In this document: in pieces, positions 1 to 5,224 of the stretch
Layout: each line of letters begins with the position of its first letter
Numbering within the stretch: the first letter of the stretch is position 1
Source of the DNA: Gammaproteobacteria bacterium
GTDB taxonomy: Bacteria > Pseudomonadota > Gammaproteobacteria > Pseudomonadales > Pseudohongiellaceae
Direction of reading: 5' to 3'
Assembly: GCA_002691885.1 (NCBI GenBank)
Contig: NZJB01000091.1
Location: 13,720-18,943 of the forward strand
DNA: 5,224 nucleotides
Notes under the pieces: model-generated
What the model was told of the DNA's origin: nothing
What the model saw: only the letters and a program-made list of their open reading frames with translations
Databases searched by the model: none
Program-made: the position numbers and the translations under genes

Positions 1-1
1 C

Positions 2-280
2 GGCGCAGAAGATCTGATCAGGCGCTATTACGCGCTTCTTGCAGCACCCGCGCATGAGAAACTTGCAGCACTTCAAATGCAGCTGGCCAATCGCATGGAA
101 GACTACGAGGTCGCGTTCGCGGCAGCTGATACGGCGGAAGTGAATGAGATCTACGCCGACTTGAGTCGATACTGGGCAGAAATCCAGTTAATCCATTATC
201 AGGAGTACACCGACGCAGCGATGGGTGAATTACAAAATGCCTATGCAGCACTTTATGAACTGATTGCCGGGTTCAACTGA
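2..280 (+). CDS. C-terminal 92 residues of an unrecognised helical protein (partial)
   Basis: The frame is open from the left edge and ends in TGA at 278-280, so the start lies outside the window. An internal ATG at 77 exists, but the same frame reads sensibly before it (GAEDLIRRYYALLAAPAHEK), so 77 is not taken as the start. The 92 visible residues are rich in Ala, Leu, Glu and Tyr and look almost wholly alpha-helical, probably a helical bundle. Aromatic residues cluster around IYADLSRYW and IHYQEYTD. There is no Cys, no clear catalytic motif and no membrane segment. I do not recognise the family and assign no function. It converges on the minus-strand gene at 360-1535. Confidence 0.7.
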   Translation, partial: GAEDLIRRYYALLAAPAHEKLAALQMQLANRMEDYEVAFAAADTAEVNEIYADLSRYWAEIQLIHYQEYTDAAMGELQNAYAALYELIAGFN

Positions 281-311
281 TCAATGGTTTGAAGCCTTCT
301 GAAGCTGACAC

Positions 312-338
312 AAAAAAAGCGAGCCATTGACCCGCTTT
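312..338 (-). terminator. Intrinsic terminator of the 391-residue periplasmic protein gene
   Basis: Read on the minus strand, AAAGCG (338-333) pairs with CGCTTT (321-316). One further G-C pair beyond an A/C mismatch leaves a loop of about 7 nt, and the stem runs directly into a T tract (318-312 on the minus strand). It starts about 20 bp after the TAG of the minus-strand gene. On the + strand the same stem is followed only by TTTG, so it should stop the incoming left-hand gene less well. An outer inverted repeat, TCAATGG (281-287) and CCATTGA (324-330), overlaps it. Confidence 0.7.
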
Positions 339-359
339 GTCATCACATCCGTTCTCTGA

Positions 360-1535
360 CTACTGCGGTCCGGACATAATCATCGTGTGAACCATATCCA
401 TGGCGTCACGAGAGCGATTGCGTTCCGATCGACCCAGCTCTCCGATCGCCGGACCACCTTGATTGAAAATGCCGCCTCTCAGAGCTGAGAGTAAGTACTC
501 CATCTCATCGGATACATTGACATCATCTTTGGTGAACTCGTCTGCAACTGCTTCCAGCAACTCGTCGCGATTTTCGAGGTTGGGATAAGCGATGATGTCG
601 GCTACAGCAACCTCAAGCCGGTTCAGATTATCAATAATCATCGCTGCCTGAGGCGCTTCGGAATAAAACGAAGGTGCTATAGCGGGCGCGCTTGGCATGT
701 CTACCGGTACCGGATACATCGTCATTCCGGTATCCGAACCCACTTTTGCCCAATAACGCTCAAGCGTAACCGGCACTTTCCCGGCGAACTGGCTATCGAG
801 CTGTCCGACTACGATTGCCTCCAATGACGCGAGCTGCAGCCACTGATTGGTCCACATGAGCGCACTTAGTCGTGGGAAAGCCGTTTTCGCTCCATCCGCG
901 TGGTCATGTGCCAGATACAGGTCAGCATGCTTGGGAACGGTAGCCACGGCGTGGCGAGCATCATCGGTCAGATAGGTTTCTATCGCCGCCTCTACCGCTG
1001 CCCGCTTTTGAGATCGAGACGTCGAGCCGTTCGCAAAGATGTCTGCGATGTCCCGTTCAAACTTGCGACCCCAGGAAAGCACCCGCCAGGCGTGAGTGGG
1101 TAAGGAGGCGGATTCTGAGAAGGCATTTTGTGCAGCCTCATCAGTGTGGCTCTGACGCAACATCTCGGTCAACGCAACCCGGGCCTCTACCTCCAGTTCG
1201 TCATAGGGGCTGCCCATATCCATGGACATCTCTCCGCCGTTATGTCCCATGTGGGCATGGCCGTCCATATCCTTGACCATATCAAGCTGCATCTGGACCT
1301 CCATCCGCGCCTGCATGGTTTCCGGATTGGCGTTAATTTCAGCCATCGCATCGAGTAATGCCGCCTGAGTCACGTCGAAGGCGTTATTGAGACTCGCCAC
1401 CTCCGGGAAGTTGTCGACCAGAGCACCGGTCTGGGCACTGACGGCAGTCGCCAGACCAGCACTCAGCGTGGCACTCACAGTAAGGGCAAGCCCGCGTGTC
1501 AGAATTCTATGAAAAGCTTTATCGCTAGTTGGCAT
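360..1535 (-). CDS. Predicted periplasmic Met/His-rich protein of unknown function (391 aa)
   Basis: The ATG at 1535-1533 follows a good Shine-Dalgarno (AAAGGA, 1549-1544) with 8 nt spacing, which fixes the start. Residues 1-34 form a Sec signal peptide: basic start with K6, R10 and R14, hydrophobic stretch about 15-32, and an AVSA cleavage motif before QTG. The mature protein has no Cys. Met 74, 78, 82, 86 and 90 recur exactly every fourth residue, as on one face of a helix. They lead into a loop with H93, H95, M96, H98, M103, M105 and M107. A second His group is H203, H210 and H212. The last residues alternate as M379-x-M381-x-H383-x-M385-x-M387. A Pro-rich, possibly linker segment lies near 275-295. 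These are the ligand types of periplasmic copper-handling proteins, but I do not recognise the family, so metal binding is inferred. The gene stands apart from the cupin gene upstream (208-bp gap) and probably has its own promoter. Confidence 0.85.
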   Translation of the reverse strand: MPTSDKAFHRILTRGLALTVSATLSAGLATAVSAQTGALVDNFPEVASLNNAFDVTQAALLDAMAEINANPETMQARMEVQMQLDMVKDMDGHAHMGHNGGEMSMDMGSPYDELEVEARVALTEMLRQSHTDEAAQNAFSESASLPTHAWRVLSWGRKFERDIADIFANGSTSRSQKRAAVEAAIETYLTDDARHAVATVPKHADLYLAHDHADGAKTAFPRLSALMWTNQWLQLASLEAIVVGQLDSQFAGKVPVTLERYWAKVGSDTGMTMYPVPVDMPSAPAIAPSFYSEAPQAAMIIDNLNRLEVAVADIIAYPNLENRDELLEAVADEFTKDDVNVSDEMEYLLSALRGGIFNQGGPAIGELGRSERNRSRDAMDMVHTMIMSGPQ

Positions 1536-1591
1536 GATCTGTATCCTTTGCTCGGTGCGCAGGAGCTTGCTAGGTATGCGCTCGGTTTTTT

Positions 1592-1605
1592 CTCATAATT
1601 ATGAG
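1592..1605. promoter_or_regulatory. Perfect 14-bp palindrome, candidate operator
   Basis: CTCATAATTATGAG is identical to its reverse complement over all 14 bases. It lies 57 bp upstream of the ATG of the 391-residue protein, a normal place for a repressor or activator site over a promoter. With no loop it is more likely a protein-binding site for a symmetric dimer than an RNA hairpin. Its core CATAATTA occurs again at 2226-2233 in the divergent region upstream of the YeeE gene. The binding protein is unknown. Confidence 0.4.
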
Positions 1606-1714
1606 TGACAGTGGGAGCATAAAAGCCCCAAGTACCTAAGTCTACCAATTATCAGTGCAGCAAGGCCATCCATTCGCCGTAAACCTTTGATTGCTTGCAA
1701 CAAATTGTAATCCC

Positions 1715-1734
1715 GCAGGCAGGAACATGCCCGC
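1715..1734 (-). other. Hairpin just downstream of the cupin stop codon, possible transcript end
   Basis: On the minus strand GCGGGCA (1734-1728) pairs with TGCCTGC (1721-1715) over seven base pairs, one a G-U wobble, around a six-base loop. It begins about 10 bp after the cupin TAA. No T run follows, so it is not a classic intrinsic terminator. It could protect the mRNA 3' end or mark attenuated termination. Confidence 0.3.
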
Positions 1735-1743
1735 CAAAAGAGG

Positions 1744-2076
1744 TTAATCAACGAAGTGGAAATCAGCAGGACCTGCACGACGCACCAGGATTACCGCATC
1801 TTTCTCGCCCGCAGGCACGGTCCAGGAGTGGGGCAGCTCTCCGGGTATGACCACGTAGCTTCCCACTGAAAGCGAGTGGGTTTGCTCTCCCAACTGAATA
1901 GACAATTCTCCGGCCACCACCACAACATACTCATCATAGCTGTGCCAGTGCAGGTCAAAATGCGAGCCCGCTGGAAACAGCGCGTAATAGGTAACGCCGC
2001 CCGTATTAGGATTCACACCCTGACGCGCGGTTCGTACTCCTACCGGAAAGCCATTGCCGCCCCTAGGTGCCCCCAC
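1744..2076 (-). CDS. Cupin-domain protein, body of a frameshifted gene
   Basis: This frame encodes a complete single-domain cupin (small beta-barrel). Motif 1 fits G(X)5HXH(X)3E(X)6G exactly: G37, H43, H45, E49 and G56. Motif 2 is G72-x5-P78-x4-H83, with Glu replacing the usual second Gly. H43, H45, E49 and H83 would be the metal ligands. The only start in this frame is the GTG at 2076-2074. It has no Shine-Dalgarno, and an in-frame TGA (2094-2092) blocks any extension. The neighbouring frame (2165 down to about 2070) supplies a signal peptide and typical lead-in DLNEVPWG that should join to APRGG here. The real gene is therefore best read as 2165-1744 with one base missing in the five-G run at 2074-2070, giving 140 residues and a periplasmic cupin. 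The substrate is unknown. It could be a pseudogene, a sequencing error or a slippage gene. It is transcribed divergently from the YeeE transporter gene. Confidence 0.8.
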   Translation of the reverse strand: MGAPRGGNGFPVGVRTARQGVNPNTGGVTYYALFPAGSHFDLHWHSYDEYVVVVAGELSIQLGEQTHSLSVGSYVVIPGELPHSWTVPAGEKDAVILVRRAGPADFHFVD

Positions 2077-2165
2077 GGAACTTCGTTCAGATCAATGGCC
2101 AATGGCTCTGTGGCTAATGTAGCTTGTATCAAGCAACATTGAATCAATAAACAAACAGTCTTCAT
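2070..2165 (-). pseudogene. Displaced 5' part of the cupin gene: signal peptide and N-terminal lead-in
   Basis: From ATG at 2165-2163 the minus strand reads MKTVCLLIQCCLIQATLA, a short Sec-type signal peptide, then TEPLAIDLNEVPWG. In this frame the reading then degenerates (HLGAAMAFR) to a TAG. Moving by one base within the five-G run at 2074-2070 joins EVPWG to APRGGNGFPVGV of the cupin body. One extra G (TGG GGG GCA) restores a single 140-residue frame. The Shine-Dalgarno is weak (AAGCGG or nearby), and an in-frame TAG upstream limits the start to this ATG. C5, C10 and C11 do not form a proper lipobox, because Gln precedes C10. Confidence 0.65.
2116..2140. repeat. 25-bp imperfect palindrome inside the cupin signal-peptide codons
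   Basis: The arms AATGT-a-GCTTG (2116-2126) and CAAGC-a-ACATT (2130-2140) are perfectly complementary apart from one central A/A mismatch in each arm, around a TAT loop. A second small dyad, ATTGAATCAAT (2138-2148), overlaps its end. It could fold as an mRNA hairpin near the start of the cupin message or serve as a dimer-binding site downstream of its promoter. Chance is possible. Confidence 0.4.
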
Positions 2166-2314
2166 CGGTACCGCTTGTGAGTTAGAATTACTGATAGTCT
2201 ATCCTGCTAATGCAAAGCGAAACAGCATAATTAGAAGTTCTTTAATGCCCGAAGCCTCGGCGTTCTGCAAGATTAGCAGAGCCCTAATTTAACCAGCATA
2301 AGACTGGAGGAAAA
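2166..2314. promoter_or_regulatory. Divergent intergenic region between cupin and YeeE genes
   Basis: These 149 bp must hold promoters for both directions. Visible structure: GATAG-T-CTATC (2193-2203); an imperfect dyad with CTAAT (2207-2211) and ATTAG (2230-2234); a small hairpin CCGA/TCGG (2249-2260); and TCTGC/GCAGA (2264-2280) about 35 bp before the YeeE start. CATAATTA at 2226-2233 repeats the core of the palindrome at 1592-1605. No strong sigma-70 -35/-10 pair was found, and no clear ModE-type operator is recognisable by eye. Confidence 0.4.
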
Positions 2315-3499
2315 ATGTCAGACAATGCACCCACTTCAACGGTCTATGATCTTCAGCGAAATCGCACCGGCCTGACTTTGAGCATTTGTGCGGCGCTGCT
2401 GCTGTATACCTATTTATTTACTGACTTAGGCTGGCGACAGGCAAGCCTGTTTCTCGTCGGATTGGCGGCCGGCATCATTCTCTATCATGCAGCTTTCGGC
2501 TTTACCGCCGCGTGGCGAGAAGTTGCGCAGACGGGTCGCAGTGCCGGCCTTAGGGCGCAGATGATTATGCTGGGCACTACGGTCGTAATCTTTACCCCGT
2601 TAATCGCGCAGGGTGAGATATTCGGTATCGCTGTCCGCGGCAGCGTCGCCCCATTAAACCTTGGCGTGGTATGCGGCGCCTTTATCTTCGGCATCGGCAT
2701 GCAGTTGGGAGGGGGATGTGCGTCTGGCACGCTATTCACCGCCGGCGGCGGTAATTTACGCATGCTGGTCACTCTGGCAGGATTTATCGCCGGTTCAGTT
2801 ATCGGCACCTATCACTGGCAAAACTGGCAAAGCGTACCCGGCTTTGAACCGATTGCGCTATCCGATCAGTTTGGTGTCACCGGCGGGATTCTGATCAGTC
2901 TGCTGCTGTTCGTCTCGGTATATCTGACTGCGGCGGCCTATGAGAGACACAGACAAGGTAATGTCGTGGCAACCACTCATGTCACTTCTCCCTCTTTGCT
3001 GCGAGGGCCCTGGCCGCTGTTGGCCGGAGCGCTCGCACTGGCTGCAGTTAACGTGGCAACATTGATACTGGCAGGACGACCCTGGGGAGTAACTGCTAGC
3101 TTCGCTCTGTGGGGTGCGAAGATACTTGGTACGGTTGGTATCGATATCTCACACTGGGCTTACTGGGCCCGTCCTGGGCTGAGTACGACATTATCAAATA
3201 GCGTGTTTCTCGATATTTCTTCTGTAATGAACTTCGGCATCATGCTGGGAGCATTGTTAGCCGCCAGCCTTGCCAATAGGTTCTCACCGTCTTTTTGCAT
3301 TCCGGCAAGGTCCCTGCTCGCCGCGGTGTTGGGAGGATTACTTCTTGGCTACGGTGCCCGAGTTGCCTACGGCTGCAATATCGGGGCCTATTTTGGCGGT
3401 ATTTCTTCCACGAGCCTGCACGGATGGCTGTGGTTTGCGGCAGCTTTTGTCGGCAGCGGCCTTGGCACCCGGCTCCGACCATGGTTCGGCCTGCGCTGA
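2315..3499 (+). CDS. YeeE/YedE-family membrane transporter (putative sulfur-compound importer)
   Basis: The ATG at 2315 follows GGAGG (2306-2310) with a short 4-nt spacer. The 394-residue protein is strongly hydrophobic, with about ten membrane segments in two related halves, and both half-repeats carry the family hallmark. The first half has GMQLGGGCASGTLF with C135. The second has GARVAYGCNIGAYFGG with C354, followed by SLHGWLW. GRPWGVTASFALWG (254-267) is another typical stretch. In TsuA, a characterised member, thiosulfate is passed along conserved membrane Cys residues; C135 and C354 fit that scheme. The substrate here is not proven and could be thiosulfate, another sulfur species or a selenium compound. 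No fused TusA-like domain is present and no partner sulfurtransferase gene is visible. It is probably co-transcribed with the ModE gene 31 bp downstream, which points to a link with molybdenum metabolism. Confidence 0.88.
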   Translation: MSDNAPTSTVYDLQRNRTGLTLSICAALLLYTYLFTDLGWRQASLFLVGLAAGIILYHAAFGFTAAWREVAQTGRSAGLRAQMIMLGTTVVIFTPLIAQGEIFGIAVRGSVAPLNLGVVCGAFIFGIGMQLGGGCASGTLFTAGGGNLRMLVTLAGFIAGSVIGTYHWQNWQSVPGFEPIALSDQFGVTGGILISLLLFVSVYLTAAAYERHRQGNVVATTHVTSPSLLRGPWPLLAGALALAAVNVATLILAGRPWGVTASFALWGAKILGTVGIDISHWAYWARPGLSTTLSNSVFLDISSVMNFGIMLGALLAASLANRFSPSFCIPARSLLAAVLGGLLLGYGARVAYGCNIGAYFGGISSTSLHGWLWFAAAFVGSGLGTRLRPWFGLR

Positions 3500-3530
3500 G
3501 CGCAAAGCGATTATTAACAGCATTGACACC

Positions 3531-4340
3531 ATGAGCCCTGTCCCCCCCAAGCGTCCAACCCTAAAGGCAAACCTGTTTCTTCAACAGGGTGAACAGCGAT
3601 CGTTTTCTCAAAATCAGATTGCACTACTGGGCGCGATAGTCAGCGCCGGATCAATCAGCGGTGCAGCCCGACTCATTGGTATCAGCTATAAGACTGCCTG
3701 GGATCGGATTGACGCTATGAATAATCTTTCAAGCAGACCGCTGGTAATTCGTTCAGCAGGAGGAGCCAAGGGAGGCGGCACAGAATTAACCGAATTTGGG
3801 CATCAGGTGCTCTCTGGCTTTAACGCCTTAAAAGAGGAACATGCGGAATTTGTAGAGCGGCTCAGCGAGAAAGTGCAGCATGTAGAAGATGTCGCCCAGT
3901 TCCTGCATTCGGGGCAGCTGAAGTCCAGCGCGAGAAATCAGTATCGCGGTCGCGTCACGCGTATTTCCCGGGGCGCTGTGAACAGCGAGATTGAACTGGC
4001 TCTGAGCGATGCGATCAGCCTAATTGCGATAATCACCAACGACAGCGCAGATCGCATGGAACTTAAACAAGGCTGCGAGTCTCTAGCACTGATCAAGTCC
4101 TCCTGGGTGTTACTCAGCGAGGATCTTGCTATCAGGACGAGCGCGCGAAATCAGCTACGCGGAGTGGTGAGCCAGATCACGCGAGGCGAAGTGAACGCAG
4201 AAGTCACTCTGGATCTGGATGATGGCAAGACCATAACGGCCATGGTTACAACCCCGAGCATTGAAGAAGTTGAACTCACGCTTGGCAAGCCTGTCTGCGC
4301 GTTGTTCAAGGCATCTTCAGTCATCTTGATGCGGGCATGA
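3531..4340 (+). CDS. modE: ModE-type molybdate-responsive transcriptional regulator
   Basis: This 269-residue protein is close to the length of E. coli ModE (262) and has the same order of domains. Residues about 20-100 are the winged helix-turn-helix, with SISGAARLIGISYKTAWDRI as recognition region and the wing G77-G83 rich in Gly (GGAKGGG) leading to LTEFG. A helical linker (about 98-130) is followed by two TOBE/Mop molybdate-binding repeats, about 132-196 and 203-269. Each opens with SARNQ (133-137 and 204-208) and ends with a Lys-Ser type segment (K189-S191 and K260-S263). ModE dimers bind molybdate or tungstate between these domains, then repress modABC and activate molybdoenzyme genes. 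The chosen ATG matches the family N-terminus, but no clear Shine-Dalgarno precedes it, so coupling to the upstream transporter gene is likely. It converges on modC with a 20-bp gap and no obvious terminator. Confidence 0.93.
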   Translation: MSPVPPKRPTLKANLFLQQGEQRSFSQNQIALLGAIVSAGSISGAARLIGISYKTAWDRIDAMNNLSSRPLVIRSAGGAKGGGTELTEFGHQVLSGFNALKEEHAEFVERLSEKVQHVEDVAQFLHSGQLKSSARNQYRGRVTRISRGAVNSEIELALSDAISLIAIITNDSADRMELKQGCESLALIKSSWVLLSEDLAIRTSARNQLRGVVSQITRGEVNAEVTLDLDDGKTITAMVTTPSIEEVELTLGKPVCALFKASSVILMRA

Positions 4341-4360
4341 AGCCTTACGCGCGATTTTGA
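4341..4360. other. 20-bp convergent gap between modE and modC
   Basis: The two stop codons face each other across 20 bp. No hairpin with a T run is present. Only the 8-bp palindrome TTGATCAA (4357-4364) overlaps the modC stop. Transcripts from either side probably read into the opposing gene, or end by Rho. Confidence 0.5.
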
Positions 4361-5224
4361 TCAATGCAGAACGGCCACAGATTTAATCTGCACCCATAGC
4401 CGCTGATTCTGGTGAAGCTTGAGCTGAGAAGCCGACTTTTTCGAAATTCGCGCCAGTAATATAGTGTCTCCCATCGCCAGTCGCACCATCAGCATAGCGT
4501 GGTCTGTATCATCCGCCATATCAATCACCCTTGCCGGTAACCTGTTCAAAATGCTGCTTGCCTGCTCATCGGCAAGAGACAGGCTGACGTCTCTAGCGAG
4601 GATTCTGATACGAGCGCACTGGCCAATCGCTTCACCGCTATCCCTGAGCCATAAATGGCCGCCGTTAAAATCCACCCTCAACAGTTGCCACTGCGATTCA
4701 CGCTCAGTGACGCTGCTTTCCACCACTGCCCCGGCCTCCTCGCCCAGCATCCTCGGCACATCAAGCCGCGTCAGGACTTCATCGACCGGACCGCTGGCCT
4801 TAACCCGGCCCTTTTCCATGATCAACAGATAATCTGCGAGACGGGTGACTTCATCTAACGCATGAGTGACGTAGATAATGGGAAGATCCAACTCCGACTT
4901 CAGGCGATCGAGAAAAGGCAGGATCTCCCGTTTGCGCGTCTGATCCAGAGCAGCCATAGGCTCATCCATCAACAAGAGTTGTGGCCTGACTAATAAGGCT
5001 CGGGCTATGGCTACGCGCTGGCGTTCCCCTCCGGACAGCTGAGCAGGTTTCTGCGACAGCAATTGATCAATCTCCAGAATTTCTTTGATCTCTTGGATTT
5101 GCTCGGGTCCGAGTCTCTCAGGTGCCCGCCTGATTGCAAATTCCAGGTTGCCCGCAACGCTCAAGTGCTCGAACAGGCTTGCCTCCTGGAAAACGAATCC
5201 GACCGGACGCTGATGTGCCTGTAA
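4361..5224 (-). CDS. modC: Molybdate ABC transporter ATP-binding subunit ModC (C-terminal 287 residues, partial)
   Basis: The minus-strand frame is open to the right edge, so the N-terminus with Walker A (roughly 70-80 residues by family length) lies outside. Numbering visible residues from the edge: Q-loop VFQ (11-13, Q13); ABC signature LSGGERQ (63-69); Walker B LLLMDEP (83-89) with catalytic E88; D-loop ALD (92-94); and switch His in VTHALDE (H121). The C-terminal third (about 220-287), starting SSILNRLPARV and ending WVQIKSVAVLH, is the TOBE/Mop domain typical of ModC, which binds oxyanion for regulatory inhibition. ModC powers molybdate uptake with ModB (membrane) and ModA (binding protein), expected beyond the edge. 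A TTG at 5164 is not the start, because conserved residues continue upstream of it. The stop TGA (4363-4361) lies 20 bp from the modE stop. Confidence 0.95.
   Translation of the reverse strand, partial: LQAHQRPVGFVFQEASLFEHLSVAGNLEFAIRRAPERLGPEQIQEIKEILEIDQLLSQKPAQLSGGERQRVAIARALLVRPQLLLMDEPMAALDQTRKREILPFLDRLKSELDLPIIYVTHALDEVTRLADYLLIMEKGRVKASGPVDEVLTRLDVPRMLGEEAGAVVESSVTERESQWQLLRVDFNGGHLWLRDSGEAIGQCARIRILARDVSLSLADEQASSILNRLPARVIDMADDTDHAMLMVRLAMGDTILLARISKKSASQLKLHQNQRLWVQIKSVAVLH

Larger units (their letters stand above)
1536..1743 (-). promoter_or_regulatory. Upstream region of the 391-residue protein gene, with hairpins and a palindrome
   Basis: This 208-bp gap carries no open frame of interest. 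Reading toward the gene it holds a cupin 3' hairpin (1715-1734), a perfect AT-centred palindrome (1592-1605), a possible leader stem GCGCA/TGCGC (1577-1581 with 1557-1561) and the Shine-Dalgarno at 1549-1544. CTCGG is repeated directly at 1551-1555 and 1581-1585. No convincing -35/-10 pair stands out. The CATAAT inside the palindrome could act as a -10, but no good -35 lies at the right distance. A promoter here is inferred from the gap length. Confidence 0.4.

Noticed and set aside
18..251. Minus-strand 77-residue frame at the left edge.
   Set aside because: It is antisense to a frame open from the edge with protein-like helical composition; rich in Arg, Ser and Pro as typical of a shadow frame.
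281..330. TCAATGG and CCATTGA as a separate recombination or attachment-like inverted repeat.
   Set aside because: Only 7 bp, and it overlaps a normal terminator between convergent genes; no mobile gene is nearby.
900..1358. Plus-strand open frames (900-1103, 1128-1358) opposite the 391-residue gene.
   Set aside because: Antisense shadows of a gene with a clear Shine-Dalgarno and signal peptide; their compositions are not protein-like and they lack ribosome binding sites.
1876..2142. Plus-strand 88-residue frame opposite the cupin gene.
   Set aside because: It mirrors the coding strand of a cupin with intact motifs; no ribosome binding site and no recognisable domain.
2166..2314. Possible molybdenum-cofactor (Moco) riboswitch or similar structured leader before the YeeE/modE operon.
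   Set aside because: Only short, separate hairpins are seen; nothing matches the multi-stem Moco RNA architecture as far as can be judged by eye.
3270..3530. The modE frame is open back to an ATG at 3270, which would give a 356-residue protein.
   Set aside because: The extra residues overlap the conserved second half of the YeeE transporter in another frame, do not look like any ModE, and the ATG at 3531 gives the normal ModE length and N-terminus.
5162..5164. TTG as the start of the ATP-binding protein.
   Set aside because: The Q-loop region (VGFVFQEASLFEHLS) continues in frame upstream to the window edge, so this is an internal Leu codon of a longer ModC.

Overview
This window looks like chromosomal DNA of a free-living Gammaproteobacterium. 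The basis is moderate GC, ModE and ModC proteins of the enterobacterial/pseudomonad architecture, and Sec-type signal peptides. No species is assigned. There is no sign of a mobile element, phage, CRISPR array, rRNA or tRNA.

Left part (1-1743). The 3' end of an unrecognised helical protein runs in from the left edge on the + strand. It converges on a minus-strand gene for a 391-residue predicted periplasmic protein, with a minus-strand intrinsic terminator between them. The 391-residue protein has no Cys. It carries two regular metal-ligand-like patterns: Met every fourth residue leading into a His/Met-rich loop, and a C-terminal M-x-M-x-H-x-M-x-M tail. Its upstream region holds a perfect 14-bp palindrome.

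Middle part (1744-2314). A minus-strand cupin gene has an intact metal-binding motif, but its first 32 codons (signal peptide plus a typical cupin lead-in) lie in another frame. The break falls at a run of five G on the coding strand. It is a one-base frameshift, from mutation, sequencing error or slippage. A roughly 150-bp divergent intergenic region with several small dyads separates it from the + strand genes.

Right part (2315-5224). A YeeE/YedE-type membrane transporter (the thiosulfate/sulfur-compound importer superfamily) is followed after 31 bp by a full-length ModE-type molybdate-responsive regulator. ModE converges with only 20 bp between stop codons on the 3' end of modC, the ATPase of the molybdate ABC transporter, which runs off the right edge. 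The right half is therefore a molybdenum locus in which a sulfur-compound transporter appears to share a transcript with the molybdate sensor. This suggests co-ordination of Mo and S supply, possibly for molybdopterin cofactor or a molybdoenzyme acting on sulfur compounds. That link is inferred from gene order only.

Most notable points: the Met/His ladder protein, the repairable frameshift in the periplasmic cupin, and the YeeE-ModE pairing.
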